Assembly: GCA_032433765.1 (NCBI GenBank)
Contig: JAVIAB010000158.1
Coordinates: 1-64,000 of the forward strand
Reading direction: 5' to 3'
DNA from: Megaustenia siamemsis
Lineage: Eukaryota > Mollusca > Gastropoda > Stylommatophora > Ariophantidae
DNA length: 64,000 bases
The first letter of the stretch is position 1; every line of letters begins with the position of its first letter. The notes beneath the pieces are model-generated. The model was not told the DNA's origin. It saw only the letters and a program-made list of their open reading frames with translations, and did not search any database. The position numbers and the translations under genes are program-made. This document shows positions 34,415 through 45,478 of this stretch, one piece after another.

Positions 34415-34758
34415 TCTGTATCAGGTCTACGTTTCATTAACAACATCGTTTTTACGATAGCGGCTTGTTAAACCTCTGATCAACGGTTCTATACCAAGCC
34501 GGAGAAAAATAATTCCTCCATTTTGGAAACAACCGGAAACGCACGTAATATGGTGTTAGTGACCCTATATTTTACAGACCTTCAGCACATGATTTTTGGG
34601 GTAATGTGGTCGGTATTACGCCCGTGCTGCTTTTACTTTCCCAGAAAAAATCCGGCACCCATTTAAGGCTGGGTGAACCCGGAGCCGTCGGTTGGGATCG
34701 AACCCTACCCCTTGTCCGTAGTAGTCCAGTTCACTAACCACTGAGCTATCGCGGCTCC

Positions 34759-34837
34759 TACTAATTTTTAGGGAATTAGTAAAACCCAGGTGTCCTCGCC
34801 AGGATTACGAACCCCGGCTGTTGCCGTGGTAAGCCAA
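34759..34837 (-). repeat. tRNA-like 3' half next to SINE1
   Basis: On the minus strand it reads ggcttaccacggcaacagcc, then ggggttcgtaatcc (B-box-like), then aggacacctgggttttac. It sits directly upstream of the SINE1 head and is missing from the 56073 copy. It may be the end of another SINE into which SINE1 inserted, or part of a dimeric SINE. Confidence 0.4.
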
Positions 34838-34984
34838 CCGTGTTTGAGATGCATGTAACAACATTTTGTGTTTGAGATGTACGTAGCAAACACTGTTTGA
34901 GATTTATGTAACAGAATGTTGTGTTTGAGGTTTATGTAAAAAAATTGTTGTGTTTGCAATTTATGTAATAAAATGTTATGTTTG
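34838..34984. repeat. 28-bp minisatellite, second block
   Basis: Same unit as 30771-31312, resuming after the SINE/LINE insertion. Confidence 0.92.
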
Positions 34985-35291
34985 AGATTTCTTATTCTTC
35001 TTCTTTTCTCTTTCACTGATACCTAAAAGGTGTCATGGTTTATATCATTTGTCGTTCTTGTGCTGCTCGAATTGTCTGAATTAGTGATTTTCCTTTGTTG
35101 TTACATGTCTCTGTCACTGCATCTATCCATCTTCTTCCGGGTCTTCCTCTTGGTCTTTTTCCATGCATTCTCAAGAAGAATGCCCTTGATGATGATTGGT
35201 AAGGATTCATTCTGACCAGGTGGCTAAACCATTTAAATTGTTGTTGTTCTATATATTCTTGCAGGGTTTTGTTCCTACTATTTTTCTTATG
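34985..35291 (-). mobile_element. LINE-C 3' end, truncated
   Basis: Closely matches 59605-59915: the (TTC)n tail, then tgatacctaaaaggtgtca, then the C-terminus with R-P-R-G-R-P-R-R-R-W on the minus strand. It is inserted in the 28-bp minisatellite, which resumes at once on the right. Confidence 0.88.
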
Positions 35292-35945
35292 TTTAAGATA
35301 TATTTAACAAATATTTTGTTTGAGATGTATGTAACAAAATGTGTTTGAGATTTATGTAACACATGTTGAGTTTGAGATTTATGTAACAAACATTGTGTTT
35401 CAGATGTATGAAACAAAATGTTGTGTTTGAGATTATGTAAAAATGTTGTGTTTGAGATTTATGTAACAAAATGTCATGTTTGAGATATATGTAATGCATA
35501 TTTTGTTTGAGAGATATGTAACAAATGTTTTGTTTGATAATGTATGTAACAAATGTTCTGTTTGAGATGTATGTAACAAAATGCTGCTTTTTGAGATTTA
35601 TGTAACAAAATGTTGTGTTTGAGATGTATTTAACAAACTAGTGTGTTTGAGATGTATGTAACAAAATGTTGTGTTTGAGATTTATGTAACAAAATGTTGT
35701 GTTTGAGATGTATTTAACAAGCTAGTGTGTTTGAGATGTATGTAACAAAATGTTGTGTTTGAGATTTATGTAACAAAATATTGTGTTTGAGACTTGTAAC
35801 AAAGATTTCGTAATAAAATGTTGTGTTTGAGATTTATATAACAAATGTTGTGTTTGAGATTTATGTAATACATGTTGTGATTGATATTTGTGTAACAAAT
35901 GTTGTGTTTGAAATTTATATAGCAAACATTGTGTTTGAGATTTCA
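35292..35945. repeat. 28-bp minisatellite, third block
   Basis: Roughly 23 units with small length differences. A higher-order duplication of about 112 bases is visible around 35600-35770 (aacaaactagtgtgtttgag and aacaagctagtgtgtttgag). Confidence 0.93.
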
Positions 35946-38800
35946 CTTTTTCTAAATTTTCTTTCTAGTAGTCTTAATCCTTGCATAGATTTTTTATAAA
36001 ATCTTGCTATTTGTCTCTGTTTTATGCAAGATTATTGACCTCATTGAAGGAGGTGATTCATGTTGCCTTTGCCTCTCTGATCAATGTTTTTCTCAGTGTC
36101 TCTCTGGTTTGGCTTTTTTTTTCTCCTACCTGTTGTTTTCCAAATGAGGGCTTGTTTTGCTATATGGTTATTATCATCTACTCATTACATGTCCTACATC
36201 TTTTCTTTATTACTGATGATATGAGTTGTTGATTGGCAATTTTTTCTAATTTCCTCATTTATTTTGAATTTGTTCCATGCTGTACCAAGTATTTTTCTTA
36301 GACATTTATTTTCGAATGCGTTCAACTTTGTTTCTATGTCTTTTGTTGTTTTCCAGCTCTCGCATGCTTATGTAATGGTTGGTAGTATGTTTGATTTGAA
36401 TAGTCTAAGTTTTGTGTTTGCGCTGATGAGTTTTGATTTCCACAACTTTTCAAGGCTTCTGAAAGACATTGCTGCTTTAGCTATTCTCTTTTCTAATTTC
36501 TGTATCCCCTTCCTGATCGATGTGACTTCCCAGATAGATAAAGTGATCGATCTCTTCTATTGTTTTGTTTTCTATGTGCATTCTTTCATCTGTTAGAAAC
36601 AATCTTTTCATGACTTTAGTCTTTTCATGATTAGTCTCAAAACCAATTTTGTTATTATTGATAGTACATTTGTGTTTTCCTGCATCATTGTTATCTGGCT
36701 GCTGATGAGGACTATGTCATCAGCAAAGATGAGGTCCTCCAAATGGTTTCCATATATCCATTTGATGCCTTTGTTACCAGTGCAAACATTTCTTCATTAT
36801 GAAATCCATAGCATCTCCAAATAGCTAGCGCGACAAAATACATCATTGTTTAACACCAGTTTCTATTGGAAAACATTCACTCAGTCCTTCCTCTGTAAGA
36901 ACTGCACATGTGTAGCTATCATACATGTCTATGATAATATTTATGATTTTTGATGGTATGCCAAATTGCCTCAGAATTTTCCACAAAGAATCTCTATGAA
37001 TGCTGTTAAATGCTTTTTTGAAGCCAATGAAGTTAAGTACAAAAGGTTTTTGCTTTTCAGTGTGTTCTAAAAATATAAGTTGTAGAGTAAAAAAGTGGTC
37101 AAGGCAGTTTCTCCATTTTCTAAACCTAGCCTGTTGACATATTAATGTATCGATCTAATCCTTCATTCTATTCATGTTGATTTTGCAGAATAACTTTCAG
37201 GCAGCTGACAAAAGTGTCACGCCTCTCCAGTTGTTACAATATCTGAGATTGTCATTATTAGGAATCTTAACAATGATTCTTTTTTTTTCTACTTATAAGG
37301 CACCTTCTCTGCTTTACAAATGATATTGAACGTTTTCTGGAGGTGTATTAGATTATGGCTATCAATTGCCTTGATTATCTTAGCTGTTAACTTATCCTCG
37401 CTAACAGCCTTGTTGTTGGCCATACATTTTAAAGAAGTTTCTGTTTCGCTCAATGTGGAGTTATCTTAGTCTATATCTAATTCTGCTGCTGGTGTTTCAG
37501 CTGCAAAATCTATTAAATTGTGGGTAGTGGACGACTAATAATTTCTTTGAAGTGTTCAGCCCAATGTGCCTTTATGTCTGCACTTGTTGCTTGCATTCAA
37601 CCAGATTTGTCTAGAGTTGGTGCACCACTGGATATAGAGGTGGTTGTCAGCATCTTTTGTACAGTATAGAGATTTCTGCTGTTTCCTGTAATTGCAGCTG
37701 TCTCTGTTTTCTCTGCCAAATTGGCCGATATCAGTTCTTTTATTTCTTCATGTCAAACTTTTTACTTTGTTGTCAAATTCTTTGTATGTAGCTTTTGCCA
37801 GGACCTCTCCAAGATCTGTCTTTACATTAGCCATGGTTCTTTTCCCTTCTCTTCTTTCTTTGATGTATTTCCATGTAGTCTCTGAAATCCATGCTCGTTT
37901 TTCAATTTTCTTCAGTATGGCACTTGATTTTGCTGCTGTCATTATTATTTTGCTTTGTGAGTCCCATATTTCATTGATATCTTTGTCTGTTTCACTGAGT
38001 GCTGCATAATAATTACTTAGCTCTATGTTAAAATTTGTCTTGATGGCTTCATCTTTCAGTTTAAAACTATCTATTTTAAGTGTAGTTGATCTCTTCTGTT
38101 GGCTTTTAAATTTTAATCTTATTTTCCCAATGCACAGGTTGTGGTCACTATTAACACCATCACCTCTGTATGCTCATACATCTATCAATGATGTTCTGAT
38201 TTGTTGTTTAATACACTGGTGGTCAATTTGATTTGAGGTTCTATCATCAGGAGATATCCATGTTGTTTTGTGTATATTTTTGTGTGGAAATAATGTCCCA
38301 CCTATAACTAGATTTTCTATTAAACATAATTCTATTAATCTTTCTCCATTCTGACTTGTATCACAGCCTTCTCTCCCCATTACATGTTCCCCTCCTGTGT
38401 TGTCTTTTCCCACTTTGGCGTTGAAATCTCCCATTACAATTAAACGATCATGTTTTAGTATTTTGTTTATAAGTTGTTGTAGTTGGTTATAAAAATCATC
38501 CTTAACTTTATCCTCAGCTTCGTTCGTTGGCGCATTACATTGAATAATTGAAAGTCTTCCATATTTTGTTTTGTGGCATGTTCGTATCAGGCGGCTATTT
38601 ATGGGTTCCCATTCTAATAAACTTCTTGCAGCTGTGTCTGTCATCATTATGCCTACTTCTTCATTGTGTCTGTCATCATTATGCTTACTCCTTCACAGTG
38701 TTTTCCATCTTCCCTTCCTGAAAATACTATATTTTTACTGTCAACTAATTTCATACCTGTTCCTAGCCAGCACATCTCATTTATTCCTAATATATCTAGG

Positions 38801-38803
<3 letters not shown>

Positions 38804-38878
<75 letters not shown>
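38804..38878. repeat. (AT)n microsatellite inside LINE-A
   Basis: About 75 bases of pure AT dinucleotide within the endonuclease coding part of the older LINE-A, absent from the full-length copy. Confidence 0.97.
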
Positions 38879-38880
<2 letters not shown>

Positions 38881-38966
38881 ATCTCGCTCTTGAATTGTGC
38901 TTGTTTCATCAACACAGCCATTGTTCGTACATTCCAGAATCCTATTTTTGTTGTTTTAGGGTCAAA

Positions 38967-39329
38967 AATAGAGAAATCGCCAATCAAACACTAATACCTT
39001 TAGTAAATACGATGGTCATATGTTGGACATGTGATGATGAGAGATAATAACCAAATAGCAAATCAAGTCCTCAAGTGGGAATCAACAGGTAAGAGGAAAA
39101 GAGGCCAACCCAGAGAGACACTGAGAAGAACATTGATGAGAGAAGCAAGAGCAGCAGGAATCAGCTTCCTCAATGAGATAGAGTTGCTTGCACAGAACAT
39201 AGACAAATGGCAATATTTGATGAAATATCTTTACAAGAATTGAAAACTGCTAGAAAACAAATTTAGATAAGAGAAAGAGTATCTAGGTCTATGCCCTATG
39301 GGCTGACTACGGCTCAAATGGTTGATAGA
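38967..39329 (+). mobile_element. LINE-A 3' fragment inserted in the older LINE-A
   Basis: Direct repeats tttagggtcaaa (38955-38966 and 39330-39341) bracket it. It encodes the C-terminal block (R-G-Q-P-R-E-T-L-R-R) and ends ggttgatagat, in opposite orientation to its host copy. Confidence 0.9.
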
Positions 39330-39500
39330 TTTAGGGTCAAACATTATATCACTACTATGATCTACTGCTAATTTACACGTTCTGTATCAGGTATATGTTT
39401 CATTAACAAAGCATTTTTACGATAGCGGCTTATTAGACCTTTGATCAATGGCTGTATACCAAGCGGGAGAAAAAGCATCACTCCATCTTGGATCGTAACA

Positions 39501-39864
39501 GGAAAATTAGTTCACAATACTTGTATTCTCCATAACATCTACTAGCGTTAGCTACTGACCTACTAGATCACAAAAAACTTTAAGATCAGTCATTCTCCAA
39601 TGGTTATGCACCAAAACAATAACAGTAAGGATGATCATGTACAACAGCCTGGGGGAGTTCCAAATCACTGCTTATTGTATGAAAGCTACCTCATGCAAGG
39701 CCTCTAAAACAGAGGCTGTGTAGTGTGTGGCGATGGGTGATAAATGCCTGTCGGGCGATAAATAACAGAATAAATAGTGAATATAATTATTAGAAAAAAT
39801 CTAGTTTCACTTACAATGAAGCCATTATAGCTCAATGTTTTTACGTTTTAGTTTAAGGTGATAA
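39501..39864. other. Intron spacer
   Basis: No ORF, exon or repeat recognised. Confidence 0.45.
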
Positions 39865-40752
39865 TGTGAAGGCTGTGTTCTGTCACCAGATTTGTTCTCA
39901 CTTTACAGCTACAACATGATGAGATAAATAGTAGACAAAAAAAGAATTGAAGTTAACGGTCACAACATAAACAATTTGTGATATGTGGAAGAACTAGTCT
40001 TAATAGCAGAGACAGAGAATGAACTACAAGAAATGATAGACAAAACAGTGAACGAAAACAAGAAAGGTCTAAATAGTAATTAAACAGAAGTAATGGTCAT
40101 ATCAAAGAAATGATCATCACTATCACATCATGTGTCATGCCGGTTGGCGTAGGCGATCATATCCTTTCACAATTATCCATCCACAGTGCATCCTATCAAT
40201 TCTGTTATTGACTGTTTTCCATTCCATGACACCAAGCTGTCCAGTATTTTCTCTTTGTCATCCACGATCTCTTTCTCCTTTTATTCTGCCAGTTGTAATC
40301 ATGTATTCCAACTTTTCTCTTCTCATGATGTGCCCGGAAAATGTTGATTGTTTCTTTCTGATGATGTGATTTAGGAGCTCTCTTTTTGTGTTGGCCTCTT
40401 TGAGATTTCCTCATTAGTCATTTTAGCTTTCTAACATTGTTCCCTGGACAGCTAAAAAGCCCAATGAGGACAATCTCAAAGAGGTCAACACAAAAAAGGA
40501 GCTCCTAAGAAAGATCAGAAAGAGACAATCAATATTTTTTGGGCACATAGTGAAAAGAGGAAAGTTAGAGTACCTATTTACAACTGACAAAATACAGGAA
40601 AATAGAGATCATGGATGACAAAGAGAGAAGATACTAGATAGCTTAGTGTCATGTCATGGAAAACAGTAACAACAGAATTAACACGATGAACTGTGGATAG
40701 AAGATTGTGGAAGGACATGATCACCTACATCAACCAGTATGGAACATGATGA
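39865..40752 (+). mobile_element. LINE-D copy with an inverted piece
   Basis: 39865-40110 is + strand RT (N-E-L-Q-E-M-I-D near 40017; E-V-M-V-I-S-K near 40090). 40111-40430 is the 3' end in reverse. 40436-40752 is the 3' end forward again (V-P-W-T-A-K-K-P near 40440; F-G-H-I-V-K-R-G-K). The two 3' ends form an inverted repeat of about 310 bases per arm with almost no spacer. The stretch between E-V-M-V-I-S and V-P-W is missing. Confidence 0.82.
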
Positions 40753-41048
40753 TTAAAATGTAAAGAGTTTTATAGTTGCTCCCTTATAGTGTTTCACAAA
40801 TGACAGTTTCTGGATGTTTATACTCTGTTGAATGGACAAATGAACAATTCAAGTTAATGTTCAAGTTAAATATGACATTAAGTAATTAAATAATTCAATA
40901 ATCAAATATTATCACTTAATTAAATAATTTAACAGTTGAAATGACCAGTGTCCTGGTTGAGACTTCGCTATCTGCTTTTGACACAGAGTTGATCATCTCT
41001 TTATATCTCTGGCAATGTAAAATCTCATCAGTTACTGTTGTGTTACAG
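40753..41048. other. Intron spacer before exon e
   Basis: AT-rich with short taattaaataatt repeats near 40870-40935. Nothing else was seen. Confidence 0.5.
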
Positions 41049-41219
41049 ACTTCCTCCATCAACTGACAGTCAAGTTCAGGTATGATGGCAGCCTAGCTTG
41101 TCTCAACCCAAGGAACTCAAGCGTGGATGACAGAACACTGGACATTTACTGTGATGTGAATGAGCCGGTCCAATACTTAATTCTGAGTGGAGGGAGTGAA
41201 GTACCTGTGTTCTATTTAT
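41049..41219 (+). CDS. Exon e: F5/8C-like module, second exon
   Basis: A 171-base exon, acceptor tgttacag, donor gttagt at 41220, phase 1 at both ends. It encodes F-L-H-Q-L-T-V-K-F, D-G-S-L-A-C-L-N, D-I-Y-C-D-V and Y-L-I-L-S-G-G-S. Joined to d it reads H-S-D-F-L-H. A stronger-looking donor gtatgt follows at 41230, but using it would add a TAG and break the phase. That may be the ancestral donor with a small frame slip, so the exon end is uncertain by ten bases. Confidence 0.7.
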
Positions 41220-41366
41220 GTTAGTGGAGGTATGTCTATTTACATTGGTGGAAGTAAGTCTGTTTAGTAAAGATTAGTCAAGGAAGTGAAATCTGTTTTA
41301 CTTCCTGGAATTTAGTACTTTAATAATCAATGTGTTTGTATTATATGGAGTATATTTATTTTCATG

Positions 41367-42520
41367 GGTAGGTATCATCCTCATGTGCCATACAAGTAGG
41401 CATAGGTGATCATGTGCTTCCACAATCTTCTATCTACAGTGCATCATATAAATTATGTTGTTGACTGTGTTCCATGCCATGACACCAAGCTATCCAGCAA
41501 TTTATCTTTTTGTCATCCTCAATCTCTCTTTCCTTTTATTTTCCCAGTTGTAACCAAGTATCCCAACTTTCCTCTTCTTGTGATGTGCCCAAAAAAATGT
41601 TGATTGTTTCTTTCTGATGTTTTTAGGAGCCCCCTTTTTTCTGTTGGCCTCTGAGAATTTCCTCATTGGTCTTTTTAGCTGCCCATGGGACTTTCAACAT
41701 TCTTCTGAGAAATCCCATCTCTGTGGCCTCTAATCATCTTTTCATTTGTTTGTCTACTGTCCATGATTCACTTCCATAGGTCACAATTGGTTCTACATAG
41801 CAGTGATGAACTCTCCTTCTCACTTCTATTAACATATATTTGCTTATACAGAATTTTCATTTTCTGAAATGCTATTTTGTCCTGAGCTTTTCTGCTTTTT
41901 ATTTCTTTAGTGCATCTTCCATCTAATGTTATTATTGTGCCCAAGTATTTGCCACATTGCACTTGTTTCAGATTTGTCCTGTTTATTTTTATGCTGCACT
42001 TTGATATGACCATTACTTCTGTTTTCTTACTATTCAGACTGGGACCTTTTTTTTTTTGCTTTCTTTTACTATTATGTCTATCATTTCTTGTAGTTCATTC
42101 TCTGTCTCTGCTATTAAGACTTTGTCATCCACACATCTCAAGTTATTTATATTGTGACCGTTAACTTCAGTTCCTTTATTTTCGTGTGCTATTGATCTCA
42201 TTATATGTTCGGTGTAATGTGAAAATAAATCCGGCAACAGAACACAGCCTTCTCTGACAACTTGTTTTATATATTGGGATTGTCCTGTTTGGTTGTTAAT
42301 TCGTATAGCTGCTGTTTGTTGCCAGATCATGTTTTTATAAGATGATCCATGCCATCACTGTTTAATTTCTCAAGCACATTGATTATTTCCACATGCTTTA
42401 CTTTGTCAAATGCTTTTGTGTAGTCTATAAAGCACATATATAGATCTTTCTTCTTATCTTTCTTTACCTCTATAGCTCATTCTATCAATGTTCTTATGAT
42501 TCCAGTTTTCACTTCTGCAT
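41367..42520 (-). mobile_element. LINE-D copy, RT to 3' end, broken
   Basis: Minus strand: the 3' end (41380-41600), C-R-G-L-Y-L-G-T-I-type block at 41930-42000, M-V-I-S-K near 42010, the FVDD-like box near 42120 (C-V-D-D), V-V-R-E-G-C-V-L near 42250, and F-I-D-Y-T-K-A-F region near 42410-42435. The catalytic box reads V-D-D instead of A-D-D. Frameshifts are present. Confidence 0.85.
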
Positions 42521-42675
42521 TAGTGTTCTTATGTTCCACATTTTTATTTTCTGTGTGTTTTATCTTATTTAACATTATGTAACATATAATAAGTTGTTGA
42601 TCACAAATGTTGATTTTAAGTTATTGGTCACACATTCTTTTACTGATGCATCAATGTCCACTTTCTGTATTTCAG

Positions 42676-42926
42676 GTCGAAATGTAGCTCTCAGACAGAT
42701 CACAGACCAATCAAGCACTTACTCAGCTTTTTTTTATAATGGCTACTATACCGTGTGTACGTAGATTTCCTCTCAAGCTTGTCAGTTGATGGTAACAACA
42801 GTGGGGATTTCAATGGGGTAAAGAGCTGCTCACGAACAAAACTTTACTATCCTAATGCCAACTGGAATGTAAGCCTTCCTCAGCCCACAAGAATTCAAAG
42901 ATATATGTTATATAATACATACCAAG
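42676..42926 (+). CDS. Exon f: F5/8C-like module, third exon, with a frame slip
   Basis: Acceptor tttcag, donor gtaaat. The first part reads R-N-V-A-L-R-Q and then Q-S-S-T-Y-S, a signature seen at the start of fucolectin-type F5/8C domains. The second part, one frame over, reads L-S-V-D-G-N-N-S-G-D-F, K-S-C-S-R-T, Y-P-N-A-N-W-N-V and P-T-R-I-Q-R-Y, also the F5/8C order. Length is 251, one short of a multiple of three, so one base was lost between about 42740 and 42757. Without it TAG at 42759-42761 stops the protein. Defect or assembly error cannot be told apart here. Confidence 0.78.
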
Positions 42927-43337
42927 GTAAATCAATCTGCATTTGATGGTATCACCTAAAAGTTGTACATTTACTAATGTATTTTTTTTCATTACATATC
43001 TACATGCATTGTCTTGGTAGTTCATATACAACATTGCTTTTAACTTCACAATGAGCACTAAACACAATAGAGTATCAATTTTCTATGGATCTCATAATTT
43101 TATTGCTAAAAGTTTCTAACTGACCTCCAATGAGGACTCTGAATTAAAACACATTTTCTTTTGTCTTGTTGATTATACACAAAGAAATATATTTTAATGA
43201 AGAAGGCATTAATCAACCCAGACACTTAGTTCTATTTCCCCCATCACTAAGAAGCCAAAACTCCAGAATAAATTCTTTTAAATCTCAGAATCATGTCCAA
43301 AACTGTTAAAGACACGTCAGTCAGCTGGTGGTATAGC
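42927..43337. other. Intron spacer
   Basis: AT-rich. No element was recognised before the pyrimidine tract. Confidence 0.5.
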
Positions 43338-43339
43338 CC

Positions 43340-43396
<57 letters not shown>

Positions 43397-43437
43397 CCTC
43401 CCTCCCTCCCTCCCTCCCTCCTTCCCTCCCTCCCTCT
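43338..43437. repeat. (TC)n then (CCCT)n polypyrimidine tract
   Basis: About 100 bases of pure pyrimidine, TC dinucleotides changing to CCCT units. Minus-strand ORFs across it (G-G-R-E-G) are artefacts. Confidence 0.97.
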
Positions 43438-43618
43438 GCATATAAATTATATTTTCATTTTGTAATGAGCTATACTTCAAATAACAATTAATAAGCCACA
43501 TTTTTTATGATTAGAAAAACTAAATCATCTTCTGTAGAAAGCTGATAATGAACTGTGAGAAAATGCACTCATGTCTTCTTTCGAAAGTGCATTCATCATG
43601 TACAAAGTTTCTAAGCTA

Positions 43619-44498
43619 TCTATCTATCTATCTATTGACCTTTCGAGCCGTTGCCGGCCCATAGGGCGTAGACCAAGATACACCTTCTCATATCTGAATT
43701 TTTGTTCTAGCAGTTTTCTTTTAAAGATATTTTATCAAATCTCGCCATTTGTCTCTGTTCTGTGCAAGCAGCTCTATCTCATTGAGGGAGCCGAATCCTG
43801 CTGCTCTTGCCTCTCTCATCAATGTTCTTCTCAGTGTCTCCCTGGGTCTTCCACTTTTTCTCTTACCTGTTGTTTCCCATATGAGGGCTTGCTTTGCTAT
43901 TCGGTTATTATCTCTTCTCATCACATGTCCAACATACGACCATCGTCTTTTCTTTATCACTGAAGATATTAGTGGTTGATTGGCAATTTCTCTAATTTCC
44001 TCGTTTGTTTTGAATTCATTCCACGCTATACCAAGTATTTTCCTTAGACATTTATTTTCGAATGCGTTCAACTTTGTTTCTATATCTCTTGTTGTTTTCC
44101 AGCTTTCACACGCATACGTAAGGGTTGATAGTACATTTGATTTGAATAGCCTAAGTTTTGTGTTTGTGCTGATTAGTTTTGATTTCCACAATTTTTCAAG
44201 GCTTCTGAAAGACATTGCTGCTTTAGCTATTCTGATTCTAGTTTCTTTTCTTGTATCCCCTTCTCGATCAATGTGACTTCCAAGATAGATAAAGTGGCCG
44301 ATCTCTTCCTCTGGTTTGTTTTCCATGTATATTTTGTCATCTGTTGGAATTAAACTTTTCATGACTTTAGTCTTTTCATGATTGATCTCAAGCCCAATTT
44401 TGCTGGCTATTGATGATAATTCATTTGTGTTTTCCTGCATCATTTTTATCTGATTGCTGATGAGGACTATGTCATCAGCAAAGTCGAGATCCTCCAAA
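43619..44498 (-). mobile_element. LINE-A 3' part, 5'-truncated, 11-bp target duplication
   Basis: Direct repeats tttctaagcta at 43608-43618 and 44499-44509 flank the insert. It encodes an open 258-codon frame from L-D-F-A-D-D-I-V to the C-terminus (44497-43721), with the 3' UTR and (TAGA)n tail. It is a clean, recent, 5'-truncated insertion. Confidence 0.95.
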
Positions 44499-44509
44499 TT
44501 TCTAAGCTA

Positions 44510-45044
44510 ATAGACCAAAAATGATTAGTCACAGCAAGTCAGAAAATGATGTTATTTATCGCAATATTGCAATGTTTAGAGACAAACACTGGGAAGACTA
44601 GGAGAGACATCATAAACAATTTGACAATAAAATAAATAGGCACCACAAAACCAGACGTTCATGCACAGAAAACAAGTAAAATGATGTGTTTGTCTTAATC
44701 TCCCCCCCACCTTTTTCCTTCCCACTTTCGTTATATTGCTATGCAATCCATACCATCAAAGGCATTTTCAAAAGAGGAGTGAGACACAGAACTTGAAGCT
44801 GGCATAAAGAAAAACTAGAGTGAGAATATCAAGGAAATACTGCAAGAGTATTGTTATCAGTAATACATGTTCTTTTATCTAAAACTGTCCTTGATAGATG
44901 AGTTTCCAGTTCTGTTCCAAGGTGGGGTATTTGTTTTTCTTCATCTTGCTGTCAAGATTTGATCAGTGGCCTGACAAGCAGCCATAATGAAACATCCATT
45001 GTTATTGAAACAGAAATATTGATTCTAAATAGATTTGATACATT
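44510..45044. other. Intron spacer
   Basis: No ORF, exon or repeat recognised. Confidence 0.45.
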
Positions 45045-45355
45045 TTAAACAGGATTTACTCCCTCAACTGGGAACCAGAGGTTAAAAGAAATAGAGGCGG
45101 ATCTAGAAACATTAAAAAAGAAACTGAGGTGAGGGACAGCAACAGCAGACATCAGCTCTCTCACCAAGATCGAGTAACTTGCCCAAAACAGGCACGTGTG
45201 ATGAGATACAATGTGGGTCCTGTGCAAGGTCTGATGCTTGATAACAAAGCTTCATTGGGCACACAGATGCTAGAATTTCTGTCCTATGTGTTGCCTTTGG
45301 CTCAAAAGGAAGATAGATAAATAGACAGATAGACGGACAAATTGGTAGACAGATA
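45045..45355 (+). mobile_element. Old LINE-A-like 3' remnant
   Basis: Diverged from LINE-A but keeps the order: gaggttaaaagaaatagagg (G-K-R-K-R-G-like), caccaagatcgagtaacttg (N-E-I-E-L-L-like), then ttggctcaaaaggaagatag and a tagatagacagatagacgg tail. Confidence 0.6.
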
Positions 45356-45478
45356 AAAGCTGTGTTAAATGCCATATGCTATACATATCTAGTTATATCC
45401 ATAATTGTGAGGTTTAACATAACGTTACCACAAACATTTGTTGGTGACATAAAAACAAACACACTTTTGTCCACACAG

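Larger units (their letters stand above)
31372..34546 (-). mobile_element. LINE-A, full length, nearly intact, 11-bp target duplication
   Basis: Perfect direct repeats aatatggtgtt (31361-31371 and 34547-34557) bracket 3175 bases. On the minus strand it has a short leader, an APE endonuclease, a linker, an RT and a C-terminal domain, then a 3' UTR and a (TAGA)n tail. It shows no RNase H. Only one frame slip separates the two long ORFs. The layout (one or two ORFs, APE then RT, simple-repeat tail) suggests the RTE-like side of LINEs, but the clade was not tested. Several close copies in the window show the family moved recently. Confidence 0.95.
31313..34758 (-). mobile_element. SINE1 copy split by a LINE-A
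   Basis: The two pieces are 34758-34558 (tRNA-like head and body) and 31371-31313 (tail end, tggcgtgacggggggtactttac on the minus strand). Removing the LINE-A and one copy of aatatggtgtt gives a SINE like the complete one at 56073-56333. The tRNA-like head reads gagccgcgatagctcagtgg with B box gttcgatccc. It was inserted into the 28-bp minisatellite. Confidence 0.88.
35948..39500 (-). mobile_element. Older LINE-A copy, almost full length, degenerate
   Basis: Runs from near the 3' UTR (35948) to the leader (39500, accaagcgggagaaa). Endonuclease (38647-38174: V-M-G-D-F-N-A-K-V-G), linker and RT are recognisable, but frames are broken many times. It is interrupted by a (TA)n array (38804-38878) and by a younger LINE-A fragment (38967-39329). 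Its divergence from the copy at 31372-34546 shows LINE-A has been active over a long period. Confidence 0.9.

Noticed and set aside
30771..35945. CRISPR-like array of about 28-bp repeats
   Set aside because: Units are directly adjacent with no unique spacers, they vary in length, and the context is animal intron DNA. It is a minisatellite.
41220..41231. Donor gtatgt at 41230 for exon e
   Set aside because: It adds an in-frame TAG and changes the phase. The donor gttagt at 41220 keeps phase 1, though the former may be ancestral.
43247..43501. Minus-strand G-R-E-rich ORF
   Set aside because: It is the translation of the polypyrimidine tract.
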